The notes below the pieces were generated by a model, which worked only from the letters and a program-made list of their open reading frames with translations, was not told where the DNA came from and made no database searches. DNA of 64,000 nt from Russula earlei (lineage: Eukaryota; Basidiomycota; Agaricomycetes; Russulales; Russulaceae): positions 1 to 64,000 of the forward strand of contig JAGFNK010000298.1 in assembly GCA_025769875.1 (NCBI GenBank). The letters run 5' to 3'. Below, piece after piece: positions 22,120 through 33,058 of this stretch. Position 1 is the stretch's first letter. The number at the start of each line of letters is the position of its first letter. Both the position numbers and the translations under genes were made by a program.

Positions 22120-23748
22120 CATGAATCATCTGATGATGGGTAACCTTTCTAGTGTACGAGGTATTGAAGTTTACAGTGTTCGTCCAAACCTTCTGGCATC
22201 TAGAATGGCCTCGATTTCGTATTCTTCTTCATTATCGATGATCGAGAGGTCGTGTAAACGGCGTGCCGTACTCTTCCGTTTCTATATATGGTAGAAGTAA
22301 ATTGACATGGAAGACGTCATGTATTTTCATTGATGACGGAAGTTGGAGTTGGTAGGCGACTTTAGAAATCTTTTTTGTGATGGGGAAGGGTCCATAACGT
22401 TTTGGGGTTAGCTTGCGGTTTCCTCGTGTTTTGAGGTTTTTGCCTTCTAGCCATACGAGGGTTCCTTCTTTCATTTCCGGATTGTCAGGTCTAGAGGGTT
22501 GTTGTTTACGTTCTAAGAGTTGTTGTGCATCGCGTCTAGATTGTTCCAGTTCCTTGAGTCAGGTCGGTCAAGGCGGGAACGTTGTTGTCCTCAAGGTTTA
22601 TGTCAATTTGGGGTCTGATCCCGATGAGGAGTTCGTGTGGTGATCGTCTTGATGTTTCATGTTTCCATGAGTTGTGTGCGTATTCTGCAATAGGAAGTAT
22701 TTTTGCCCAGGAGTGTGGGTGGGCTGCGGTTCAGGGTCTTAGGTATTGCTCTAGCCAGGCGTTCATTCTTTCGGTTTGTCCGTCGGTTTGAGGGGTGAAA
22801 TGCGGTGGACATGTTTTGTTTGATGCCTAGGCTTTTGCATAATGCTCTGGAGAAGTTTGATGCGAATCAGGGGTCTCTGTCAGATATGATTCTTTTTGGG
22901 ACACCGAACCAAGGCACGAGATGTTTCAGATATTCGTGTGCGACACCTGTTCCGTCGATCATTTTGTTACATGGGATGAATTTGGTCGCTTTAGAACATC
23001 CTTGATCGACAATGGTGAGGATGCTATCGAATCCTTCTGATCTTGGTAAATCAGTGATGAGGTCCATTGATACGTATTGAAAGGGGCCTTGTTCGACGTG
23101 TGTGTCGAGTGGGAAGGTTGTAGCTTTCTTTCTTGGTAGATTGGTTTTGGATTCTTGACATTTGGCGCAACCTTTTACGTATTGTTCTACAAATTGTCGT
23201 AGTTTGGGTCCTTCATAGTGTTGCTTTGACTAAGTCCCATGTGTTGGCAATTCCAGGATGTCCTGCGGGTGGGGCATCGTGAAATTGTCAGTAGGATTTC
23301 TCGTCGTTTGTCTAGTTTGTCGGGTAAGTAGATTTTTCGTGTGAATATTTCAGGTGGGAGGAGGGTGGTTTTTTGTTCTTCTACCCCCTTGTTAAGGTCT
23401 TTGCAGGCGAGAAAGTGTGTCGGCGATTGTGTTGGTGTGTCCCGGAATGTGTTCCATAATTAGGTTGAAGTCCTGCATATATTGCATCCATCTTGCTTGT
23501 TGTCCAGTTAATTTTTGTGGTTCTTTGAAATATGTGAGATTCTTGTGGTCTGTCCTTATTCGGACGGGTTTCTCTGCACCCAGGAAGAATGGTCGGCCAC
23601 TTTTGAGGCCAAATATGACAGCAGCTAGTTCTTTATCGTGTGCATCATAATTTCTTTCTGTGTCAAGTAGTGTTCTTGAATAGAACGCTATGGGATGGAG
23701 TCCATCTTCGTATTCTTGGGAAATAACCGCTCCTATGGCGAATCCCAA
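22120..23748 (-). pseudogene. Element E RNase H, integrase and chromodomain
   Basis: RNase H runs from 23,748 (FAIGAVISQE, DHKNLTYF, ADTLSR). A frame change follows, then a coding block that contains the internal polypurine tract (KDLNKGVEE). The integrase core is readable at 23,067-22,867 (MDLITDLP, VDQGCSKATKF, ISDRDP). The C-terminal block VWLEGKNLKTRG...RYGPFPI and VFHVNLLLPY lies at 22,474-22,232. The chromodomain follows (EEYEIEAILDAR, QYLVH-stop-KGYPSSDDSWV). Its conserved Trp codon is TAG, a TGG to TAG change. Integrase would insert the cDNA; the chromodomain normally guides it to marked chromatin. Confidence 0.8.
23382..23400 (-). other. Internal copy of the polypurine tract (candidate central PPT)
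   Basis: AGACCTTAACAAGGGGGTA on the minus strand is identical at all 19 positions to the 3' tract at 20,710-20,728. It lies between RNase H and integrase and is within coding sequence. A role in second plus-strand initiation is inference. Confidence 0.5.
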
Positions 23749-23972
23749 CGTGTCGGTGTCAAGAATGAATTGTTTGGTCCAGTCTGGAGTTTGAAGAACT
23801 GGGTAGGATGTGCATGTATCTTTCAGTGATTGGAACGCTTGTTGTTCTTTGGGTGTCCATTCCCATTGTTTATTTTTTTTTGTCAGGTCATTGAGTGGTC
23901 TGGCTTTGATTGAAAAATTTGGAATAAAGTTGCGGTAAAAGTTGCAGAATCCGAGGAAGCTTCGAACTTCTT

Positions 23973-25283
23973 TTAATGTTTTTGGCGTAGGCCAGTCCCC
24001 AATTCCTTAACCTTTATTGGGTCCATGGTGATTTTTCCTTTGCCAATGATCACTCCTAAGTATTCGACTTTTCTTTTGTGGAATTGGCATTTTTCTGGTT
24101 TAAGGTATAGGTCATGTTGTTTTAATTTTGACAGGATGTGGTTAACTTTAGATTTATGTTTCTCTTCATCATTTTCTGTGGCGATAATGATGTCGTCCAT
24201 ATAAATCTTCAGCCATCCTTGAGCAAGTTCTTCTTGAAAGATGTCATCCATCATTGTTTGGAAGGTTGCTGGGGAATTAGTTAATCCAAAGAACATTACC
24301 ATCGGTTCAAACAATCCATCGCTAGTTTTGAAGGCCGCTTTCCATCCGTCTCCTTCCTTAATCCTGATGTTGTTGTAGCCCCATCTGATATTGAATTTGG
24401 TGAAGAGTTCTTTGCCTGCTAGGGCATGTATCAACTCTGGGATTAAGGGAAGTGGATAGACATTAGGTATGGTCCATTTGTTCAGGTTTCTATAGTCTTG
24501 CACTGGTCAAAATTTGCCATCCTTTTTCTTAATCAGGAAGAAGCCACTTGCATATGGTGAGTTGGTTCGTTTTAATCGTAAATTTTGTTCAAGAAATTTT
24601 CCTTGTTCTTCTTTCTCCTTAGGTGAAAGGGGGTACACCCTGCAGTTGATTGTCGTGGGGGCGTCGGGTCTAAGATCGATGGCATGATCCCATTTTCTTG
24701 GTCCAGGGAATCTTTCTGATTTTTGTTCTTCGAAAACCTGGCCATAGACATGATACTGGGGAGGAACTATTTGTTGCCAGGTCAGTTGTTTGGATGGTGC
24801 TTGGGATTCTGCCAATTGTTGGGCGATTGTAGTTTTTTGTAGTTGTGTTCGTATCCAAAGTTCGTCGCCTTCTTCCCATTGTGCGATATTTTTTATCCAT
24901 TCTGGTGTTTCCTCGTCTCCGGACAAGGTTATTTTTCCCAATAATGTTCCATTGGTCCAATTGATCTTGGGATTCGTTGATTCAAGGAAGGGGTATCCTA
25001 GAATTAGATTGTCTTGTCCAATGTCTGCTATAAGGAATTGGTGTTTGCTTTTTTGTCCCAATAGTTTTAACTCCAAGTCTACTGCTTGAGTGATCTTTCC
25101 TAGGCGATTAGAAGTGTTATCAACATTTTTCACCACTCTGGGTGTTGACAGCCTTTGCGTTTTTAATTGAAGTTGTTTGGTTAGTTTAGGGGATATGAAG
25201 CATTCAGTTGCTCCGCTGTCGATTAACGCAGTTTTCTTTTTGGCTTTTGAGGTTCCAATGTATATCGTCAAATTGACCTGCAT
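23973..25283 (-). pseudogene. Element E protease and reverse transcriptase
   Basis: The first frame (25,283-24,507) starts with the aspartic protease core ALIDSGATECFIS, then LILGYPFL, and enters RT (CRVYPLSPKE, SPYASGFFLIKKKDGKF). A TGA at 24,507-24,509, where the family has Arg (R-PVQDYR), breaks it. The second frame (24,503-23,973) continues with VQDYRNLNKWTIPNVYPLPL, the FFGLTNSPATFQTMM block and the catalytic KIYMDDIII box. All RT catalytic Asp residues are present. The breakage is one nonsense transition, so the protein is otherwise well kept. Confidence 0.85.
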
Positions 25284-25345
25284 TGACTTTCTTTTTGTAA
25301 CTTTATGTACATTGGTACCTAAGGCCCGAGCGATCGCCGATATGC

Positions 25346-27047
25346 TCAGGCATCCGAAAAATCCTTTCCCTCGTCGTCGTCGGTCTCTCCATTCAACATC
25401 CTAATAAATTCCTCCCTTTCCTCTTTAGAAAGGGCTTTAGCAGCCTTTGCAACTTTGGCCGTTGCACTTTCTTCGATAATTTCGACGACGGAGGATTCGG
25501 ATGTGGTGGTGGTTACCTCTGCCGTGCGTGCGTGTGTTGGCTCGCATTTGGGTTTCGTGGGGCAGTCTCTGGCAAGGTGTCCTTGTTTTGAGCAATGGAA
25601 ACATCTGCCTTCGGCACGATGTTTTTCCTTGTCAGCTTTGGTGATCGCTTTGCGTGCTGCACCTGCACTTGTATCCATCGTGTTCGGGTCGCGTGGTGGA
25701 AGTCACACGCGTGGCGCACTAGCATTGTTGGTGGTGTTGCCGCGCGCTCCCCAATTTGAAAGGCGGGCCCAGGGGACGGTTGGTATTTGAATTGGCGTTT
25801 CTGTTATGAGTATTGGCAGTGGTCGGTGAGGACCGCGCGTTTGTGCATCCAAATGCGATGTTGCTTCTGGGCACCGGATATCCATTCTTGGAAGGTGGTC
25901 AGGTCTTCTTGACTGATGATTGCTTCTACCAATGGTTTGGGGAGACCGCACAGCGAAGAGACGCATAACCATCAGGGTCATCAGTATGTAGAGACCCTCG
26001 TCGAGCTAACAGTTCAAAGTTAGCTATATATTCATCTAGGTTGTTGTCCTTCATCTTGAGTTCCCGTAATTGGTCTTGCGCGCGTTCACGTTCGGCGTAA
26101 TTGGTAAACGCTCGTTTGAATTGCTGCTCCATGGCTTGCCAGGCAGTGAGGCCAAAGGGGATCTCATCTGGATCGAGCATGACTTTTTCAAGCCACTTGT
26201 CCATAGCTTCGACCCAACCGTCGATGCAGGGTCCTTCCATTAGCGATAAGAAGTAAGCACACTTCTTAATGGGATTCTGGGCAATTTTGCTGTCAAAATT
26301 CATCCTCATGAAACGTCGAAACGCGGTGAGGAATGCGTGAGTACGCGCGCGGTCGCCGTTAAAGGCCTTGGGCGGGACTCCTTCAAGTTTACCGTTGTCG
26401 GGGGGGCGCGCGTCGCGGTCGTACATGGCGTATGCGCCGTAGTCATCGGGGTCTGGGCTGGGAGGTCGTCTTTCGTGTCCTCTGAACCCTTGGAACAAGG
26501 ATGGGCATGGATATGCCTGCGCCGTTCCGGACGATGCCAGTTGTTGGGGTACTTGTGCAGGTGGTTCTTCTGGTTCGTCGGCTGCAACGAAAAGTTGTGT
26601 CGTGACTTGAGGTTCTTGTTCCATGGGTTCGGCGGGCGCGGGTCCGGGGGTTGGTGCACGAGATGGGTTTTTTGAGTTTGGAACGGGTTCTCCTGATTTG
26701 ATGAGCTGTTCCATGTCAAGACCCTTGAGGGGGTCAAAAGTCAGTCCAAGGGCCGGGCGTGCGACACAGTAGGCCTCGAAGTAGTCTTCGCGGCGTCGGA
26801 TTTCGAACCATACGCCATAGAGGGTTCCAAGGCCTACTTTGGCCTTTCTGTAGTAAGCATAGTACCCGGTCCAGGGTACACTGTCTATTCCTACTCTGAG
26901 GAAGTGGGCATTTTCTCTGAAGGCATCAGGGACGAATGCGTCGTCAAGGTCTGGGTTTAGTTTGAAGGGACACTTGAGTTTCTTTAATCCTTCTTCTGTG
27001 GGTTTTCCTTGTCCTTTGAACCTCCAGTCTCTAGCCATGGAAGTCAT
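25346..27047 (-). pseudogene. Element E Gag with CCHC knuckle
   Basis: The frame from 27,047 encodes about 370 residues: an N-terminal domain of unknown fold, a Pro-rich linker, and a retrotransposon Gag core (KKCAYFLSLMEGPCIDGW, FKRAFTNYAERERAQDQLREL, NNLDEYIANFELLARRG). A frameshift near 25,950 breaks it, and the continuation in another frame reads PLVEAIISQEDLTTFQEW. The C-terminal frame 25,678-25,346 holds CFHCSKQGHLARDC and an acidic tail. Gag would form the virus-like particle. Confidence 0.8.
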
Positions 27048-27115
27048 TTTTCAAAAATCATTGTATTCGGGGGTGGATGTGTGTATATGCGTTCGGGGTC
27101 AAGGGTTCGAGGAGA

Positions 27116-27126
27116 AAGCTTGTTCT
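27116..27126 (-). other. Element E primer-binding site, self-priming type
   Basis: The minus strand reads AGAACAAGCTT starting 2 nt inside the 5' LTR. It is the exact reverse complement of AAGCTTGTTCT, the predicted first 11 nt of the transcript (27,403-27,393). This equals the 11-nt complementarity known for Tf1. Confidence 0.65.
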
Positions 27127-27128
27127 AA

Positions 27129-27623
27129 TGTCACCGACTGGGGGCGGTGTCGCTGACAAATCGGTTCACGCGCGAGACGAGCGCAGCGAGTTGAGTGAGA
27201 CGCTAAGTTCTCGCGAGTTTCGGGGATCTCGGAGACGATACTGTCAAAACAGATATGTTCCGCGGAGAGGGGAAATCACGAATAAGTCTTCGCGTTGGGA
27301 AGACTTATGAGTGATAAAGATTTCAGATGATTTGCTTGAGGTCTTGCAAGCCTACAAGTTCCGAAGCGAGAAAACCAGTGATATTTCACAGGAGAACAAG
27401 CTTAGGGCTTGTCCTCATCAAACGACGGTCTTATATACATGCTAAATACTATATCAAATAGTATTCGTGAGGTAGAGGCGAGGCGATCGAACTGGAACAT
27501 GCGAGAAACGTCTGGTATGCATGAGGCTAAGAAAAGAGTCATGAAACACATGGGAAATTCGAGGTCTGTCCAGGTAGGCTTGTCCGGTTGCCGGTTCGGT
27601 CCGATGTACCGGTTCTTGTGACA
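27129..27623 (-). repeat. Element E 5' LTR
   Basis: 495 bp. Compared with the 3' LTR it has seven differences, every one a CpG versus TpG/CpA difference. Outer flank ATGCA at 27,624-27,628. Confidence 0.95.
27393..27437 (-). promoter_or_regulatory. Element E LTR core promoter
   Basis: On the minus strand TATATAAG starts at 27,437. The self-primer sequence AAGCTTGTTCT starts 34 nt later at 27,403, in the expected window for polymerase II initiation. The same sequence is present in the 3' LTR (self-primer motif at 20,478-20,488). Confidence 0.55.
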
Positions 27624-27628
27624 ATGCA

Positions 27629-28163
27629 TGCATGGAGTGCTATTCTTCATCTTCGTCTGAAGTCATCCTCTCTCATTTTGTTCCTGAGCTCAGCATGCCA
27701 TCACAGCATCTTTGCACAGGCTTCTCTCAGATCCCGACTGCCCACCAGGTTCTGACCTTCTTCCATAGGCCCTTCCTAGTCAACTGGTGTGGTGAGCACG
27801 CTACCCGGCGCAAGCACGGACTCAAACGCGATTCTGCAACTGCCTTCGCTGTGGAGGTTATATTCCATTATCGGTGGCGGTGCACGCATGGTCAACAAGA
27901 CACCAACTGTGCTATTGCTGTCTGCAGATACAGAGAGGGCAGACCAGCGTTCACACGGTCCCATGCCACATGATTGTCTCGAGTGACACCTTCCACAAGT
28001 GCCATGAGCGACATCTGGCCGCACCCTGCGCACCTCACGTCGGCATGCGGTGGTGGAGGAGGTGCGCTGGTATGAGTGAGAGATTTGGTCTTCTGGTGGT
28101 GAACAAGTGAGTCGCTACACCCTACGCTAGCTCTAAACGTAGGCCGCGACGAAGGCGAGCCGG
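27629..28163. other. Unassigned sequence right of element E
   Basis: No gene is supported. A short stretch near 27,785-27,820 is an imperfect inverted copy of 28,165-28,197: the minus strand encodes LAPGSVLTTP and the plus strand LVPGSVLATP. Confidence 0.35.
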
Positions 28164-28917
28164 TTGCTTGTGCCAGGCAGCGTGCTCGCCACACCATCAC
28201 CAGCAGCCTCATCTACTCCACAACGCCCCTCATCACTTCCACCTCCATCCCACATGTCAATGCCTGTAACGCCCCCAGGCAAGGCGCCAAAGATCCCCTT
28301 GCGCAGCGTGCTTCGGAACTACTCACCTCCACCCGCTCCGCCATCGAAGCCTATCGTGATACCATCGGCACCTCCATGCGTCATCATGGCATCGGAATCT
28401 ACCGCTCAGGCTCGCAACGGCAATGATCGCGGTGATGACAAGGGGAGCGACAGCAGGTCAGTCAAAGTGCCCAAAGAGCTGGTGGCACCAGCGCCAGTGG
28501 CTGTACTCACACCGCCTGCATCATTGTCCACCCTAGCCGTCCCAGGACAAGACGAGTTGGACGTGAGCACATCGATGATCTCAGCGAACGGCAGCCCAAC
28601 GCAGCGCAAATCAGTGAGGGTGTCGCTTCAGCTGATGTTCTCGCCCACGCCACCCGCACCGGACGAGGACGAGGACGAGACATGGGAGCGTAGCGGGTGG
28701 CCGTCGCCCCTGCATAGTAGCTCTGGCACTCGTGGCGGCCGTGCAGTGAATGGTAGGAATCATCACAACAACGGCTCGGACAACGTGTCAATGGGGAGGC
28801 GAGTTGGCATGGGAGGAACGGACAAGATCGGGGTTTGTGGGTGGACTCGAGCAACGAGGACGAGGAGTATGCAAAAGCACGGAAGCTGTTGACTCGGGTG
28901 AGCAAGAGATGGTGGTG
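28164..28917 (+). pseudogene. Disordered Ser/Pro-rich protein remnant, unknown
   Basis: An open frame of 242 codons is rich in Pro/Ser/Ala, with KIPLRSVLRNYSPP, VSTSMISANGS and an acidic PDEDEDETW patch. Near 28,830 a different frame carries a more protein-like end (VDSSNEDEEYAKARKLLTRV, stop at 28,917), so a one-base indel probably separates the two halves. The family is not recognised. It may be the tail of an intrinsically disordered host protein whose 5' part lies left of the element E insertion. Confidence 0.35.
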
Positions 28918-29190
28918 AGCCATCAGTTTTCTTGTTGTAGAGTTGTTTTCCATGATGTGTAGGATGAAAAATTTTGTGTACCAAATAGGTCCTCACTCGG
29001 CCCACATTTATCACATGATCACTCTTTGTAAGCTACTATATGTGGAAATAGTGGGAGAATGTGAGAGCTTGAAAAATTTGTCATTGTCAGGGCTCGCCCC
29101 GACAGCTCGGCGGTGTGAGGTTTTGAATTTTAATTTTGGATTGGATATAGATCATGTGACTTTTGACAGCCAAGCACTTCGCTCGGAATA
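28918..29190. other. AT-rich spacer
   Basis: Noncoding sequence up to the TA dinucleotide (29,189-29,190) that flanks the outer TIR element. Confidence 0.4.
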
Positions 29191-29746
29191 CTATATTACC
29201 CTGTACATTCGTCACCCCCGGTCATTCATCACTTTTGAAATATCTCACCTCAGAGGCCTTCCAGTGACCTGGTACTGTGCACACCATCTAATATATGATA
29301 TATAAAGGTGTTCAGCCATTTTCACAATGAGATATTGATTATTGAAGAAGTCCCTTCTGAGGGGGGATTTTGTGCGTGATGTCATGCCTGCCAGTTCTTG
29401 CTGAGCGGAGCTTGAAACAGTACATGTTTTTGTTGTCAGTCGTCAGACACACCAGTCACTCTGTTGTTATTGATGGATGGTACATCAAGGAAAATCCTCT
29501 TGTTGCTTTCAGGTTTCATGTTGTCAATAATTCATGCAAAAGGCCCTTTTCAGTCTTAATGATGGAACCTACAAGACTCATCCAGATTTTCCCTATGGAT
29601 ACCCACTGTACAATCCACACACTCCTTAGTACTGACTTTGAGCCATATAGATACTTTACTTAATGGTTGTGAGTGTGATATCTTAGGTACATACATACAT
29701 AAAATACAGTATGTAACCTAAAAACTTCGCCTGCTGCCAGCTTTTG

Positions 29747-32635
29747 ACTTTTAGCGGTGGGTTGGATGATCAAGAATTGCCATAAAAAGCAATTGGGTCG
29801 GCAAGAGAATCGGGGGTTCAATCACACGTTAAATTACACATATAAGCGAGTTAACAGTAGCATAACTACTTACCTTTTTCCCTACCAAATCAAAAACAAA
29901 TGTTAACCCGTTTCCGATTGGCTAGCGCATCATCCGCTCCATCCGCTCCATCCGCCGCTTCCGGCCTGAGTGCCCCTTGCGCGACACAACGTTTAAAGTT
30001 CACGCATGCCCCTTCAAAGATCATTGCCAATTCTGGAAAGAGGGGAGATTTTAATTATGACCAGGAGCACAGCGGATACCCCATGGAATGGCCGACAGCA
30101 GCCGATTTCAACACGTGGCGCTGGCAAGAAGAACTGGCTCATGTAATTGAATTGATTACATCCAGCACCGAGCATGGGCAGGGATGGACAAAAAAAGTTT
30201 TCGTCTGTTCCCACCAACTATCTGGAGGAGCTTCGCGTTATGTAAAGAAGCACCCCAATCGCACACGGAGATCCGAGATCAAGAAGACGGGTTGCCGTTG
30301 CCGAATAGTCATCAAATCATATGCGGACATGCCTACCATTCTTGGACAATACGCAAGTGAGCATGACCATGAAATTGGAATTGCTAATCTCGCTTACACA
30401 TGAATGTCATGCGTAGTGCGCGATAAAATTAGATCCTTGTTGTCAAAGAAAGTTGATCCACGGGAAATAGTAAGTGTGCATTGAATTTATTTTTAATCGC
30501 TAACCTAATGAATTGAAAGGTACGCGATATTCAGGAATCATCGCCCAATGGCAGCCGAGACCAATTCATCTTGCTTCGGGATGTGAGCCACATGGCCCAG
30601 GAAATTGAAGATAACAATATCAGGCTGCATCCAGAGGATGCCATCTCCACCAGGCTCTGGTTGGACAGATTGAGAGATGAAAATACAAATGTATTTTACA
30701 AAGATAGGCTGCACAGTGCCCCATCTCAGTCAAATCTGCAGGAGGATGCATATGTGTTATGCATCCAGACCCCTTTCCAAATGGAGGCATTCCGCCACCT
30801 CGGGAACGGCTTCATTGGTATTGACACAACTCATAATATTACTCAATATCTGGACTTTTTATTATTTACCATGATCGTGCGGGATCACTGGGGACATGGT
30901 GCATAATATTTACTAAATGTCAATTTAGCGCGCTTACCTTTTCTGGATAGGTGTGCCTGTTGCCTGGATGCTGGCATCCAATGGAACAACGGACACAATT
31001 TCCTTTTTTGTCCATTGGGTCAGGGATGCCAGTCCGGCTATCCGGCCATCTATTATTATGACAGATCGTGATGCCACGCAGATTGCCGCCCTCAAGATTG
31101 CTTATCCGGGAAGTCGGATATGGCTTTGCAAATGGCACGTGTTGCGCGCAATGCGATCACACTTCAATACAACTGAATTTCCTGATCTGTGGGATAAGAT
31201 CAAGAGATGGGTACATACAGATGATCAGGCCGACTTTCTGCAAATCTGGGAGGAGATCTCCACTGATCCTCAGGTCCCACAAAGTTTTGTGAACTACCTT
31301 GGGTGTGAATGGATGCCTGTGGTCCATATGTGGTCCATGGTTTTCCGGAAAAATTGGCATATCTTTGAGGAAAGGGACACAAATATGTTGATCGAAGCGT
31401 ATGTGTTCCAACTGATCCAAAGATAAGATGACTTAATCATTTTTTAGATATCATCACGTCCTCAAATCACACTGGCTCGATGGCAAGCGCAATCGGCGGA
31501 TCGATCGAATCTTATTTGTGCTAGTGCATCAAATGGTGCCATATTACCAAAACAGGCACAAATGTCAGCAAGTCGGGCTCGATGGTCAGGACCTGGCAGC
31601 TGACAGGCGTCGGAAAATTTTCGCCCACGCCGAGAGCATATCACAAGATTCGATTTTGCAATTCGATGAGATCTGCTTTCACGTCGCTTCACAATCCCGG
31701 TCCGGCGAGTTTTACTCAATTGATCTGATGAAGTCGACTTGTGATTGCACAGATTATCCACGGATTAGATTCTGCAAACACATTGCAGCAATCTACATCC
31801 ACTTTCCCCACCTCTGTCCTGAAGAGAGCACCCAAAAAGCTCCCACAGAGAATGCAAATAGATCCCCTGACCCACCATCCCCATCCACCAGGCCAAGGGA
31901 GAGCCTAGTATCTCTCTCACAGGAGATCATATCGTTATCACGCGATCTCGCATCTAGGCTTGAGGATACTAATCAATCAGCAGAGATCGTCGAGGCTGCC
32001 CGGGCCGCCAAATACAGTTTGGCAGCCACAATTAATATAATTCAAGGTTTCAAGGTCTTACCTAATAAAGAGGTAATTGCGCCCAATCAGCATACATGGA
32101 CGGAGACAGCCGAGCGTATGGGTGTCAAATGGGGCCCAAAACAATGGACCAGTCTCCCCAATGCGCAGGGACTTACAGCGCAAAGCATCGGCATCGCTAA
32201 GGGAAAGCGCCGCCGTGTTCACGATGATCCGTACGCTGGGGGCGAACGGTCAGGCAAGTGTGCCAAGCCCAATGCAACATCTGCCACTGCGAATGCGCGC
32301 ATGCGTGCCCTCGGGGAACCGCCATCTCAAACCCCCCTCCCTCGGAACCCCCCTCGGAACCCCCCTCCCTCAGATGCCACCGCCTCCCTTGCACCATGTC
32401 CCTTCGGACTCGCACCACCGCCTATTCTAGTGGCCTCATCTTCTGTTGATCCTTACAATAGAAAATCTTTATTTGTATTGTAATTTATTTTCAAGATACA
32501 TAATAAATAAGTCATTAAATAAGTGATTTAGAAAATACTTTGGTGTCATTTACACACGTGATTGAAGCCCCGATTATCTTGCCAACCCAATCACCTTTTA
32601 TAGTAATTTTTGATCATCTAACCACCGCTAAAAGT
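29747..32635 (+). mobile_element. MULE (Mutator-like) DNA transposon
   Basis: Inverted repeats of about 69 bp (29,747-29,815 and 32,568-32,635), starting ACTTTTAGCGGTGG and imperfectly matched, enclose one spliced transposase gene. The usual 9-bp target duplication is not obvious. Confidence 0.8.
29900..32483 (+). pseudogene. MULE transposase, four exons, one nonsense codon
   Basis: Exons 29,900-30,469, 30,520-30,898, 30,951-31,398 and 31,448-32,483 join to 811 codons. Introns are 49-52 bp and GT-AG. The N-terminal part has a Cys/His DNA-binding-like region (KTGCRCRIVIK). The DDE core has GNGFIGIDTTHN (first Asp), IIMTDRDATQ (second Asp) and the LCKWHVLRAM block. A SWIM zinc finger follows (CDCTDYPRIRFCKH), as usual for MULEs. 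The tail is Ser/Pro-rich and disordered. The only defect is TGA at 30,401-30,403. Insertion or excision of the element would be its role. A read-through or a single substitution separates it from an open frame. Confidence 0.8.
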
Positions 32636-32777
32636 ACGCAACTCCCGCTGCCTCAACCATCTTCACAGATTCACAGTGCAGTGATGAATCGGACTTTGAA
32701 AATGGCACCGTGACCGATGTGACCTGAGAGTACCTGACAAATGACCGGGGGTGACGAATGTACAGGGTAATATAGTA

Positions 32778-33058
32778 ACCTATTTATCTCTAGCCACTTC
32801 TCAATAAAGGGAGGGGGATCCCATTTCCCTCCTCAATGTCATTCTCTGAATTGCCTCAAGACGTTCGAAAGTCCTCATCACGTCCGCGTTACGTTCCTGC
32901 TCCTCCCTTCTCTATGTCGGGTCAGGTAACCAGCGTGTTCCCGACTGCGCTACAACGCATCTGTGAAACAGGCTGGCAGTTTGACCAATTGAAGTCCTCA
33001 ATTTTCAATCTTCAACCTTGAGCCCTGTGAGAGCACGTATCATGTCCTGATCGGGTGA
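32778..33058 (+). other. Spacer with a 61-codon ORF
   Basis: The frame 32,836-33,021 (MSFSELPQDVRKSS...) has an ATG after a pyrimidine-rich stretch but no recognised domain. It may be a fragment of a gene displaced by the transposon. Confidence 0.25.

Larger units (their letters stand above)
20214..27623 (-). mobile_element. Full-length chromovirus, element E (7,410 bp)
   Basis: Two 495-bp LTRs bound the element. The 5-bp target duplication ATGCA is exact (20,209-20,213 and 27,624-27,628). On the minus strand the order is LTR, primer-binding site, gag with CCHC, protease, RT, RNase H, integrase, chromodomain, a third ORF with two CCHC knuckles, polypurine tract, LTR. This is the Ty3/Gypsy chromovirus layout plus an extra 3' gene. 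Several frameshifts and stops make this copy defective. The LTRs differ at only 7 sites (1.4%), so insertion is recent relative to elements A and B. Confidence 0.95.
29191..32775. mobile_element. TIR element with TA flanks, host of a MULE insertion
   Basis: A 36-bp perfect inverted repeat (29,191-29,226 and 32,740-32,775) starts CTATATTACCCTGTACATTC and is flanked by TA on both sides (29,189-29,190; 32,776-32,777). Excluding the MULE (29,747-32,635) leaves about 700 bp, with no transposase seen. That is the size of a non-autonomous element (MITE) for a TA-targeting family. The MULE landed inside it. Confidence 0.65.

Noticed and set aside
29805..29830. GGGGTTCAATCAC as a possible B box
   Set aside because: It is part of the MULE terminal inverted repeat and has no acceptor-stem complement.
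29747..32635. 9-bp target duplication for the MULE
   Set aside because: The flanks (CAGCTTTTG and CGCAACTCC) do not match; I do not claim one.
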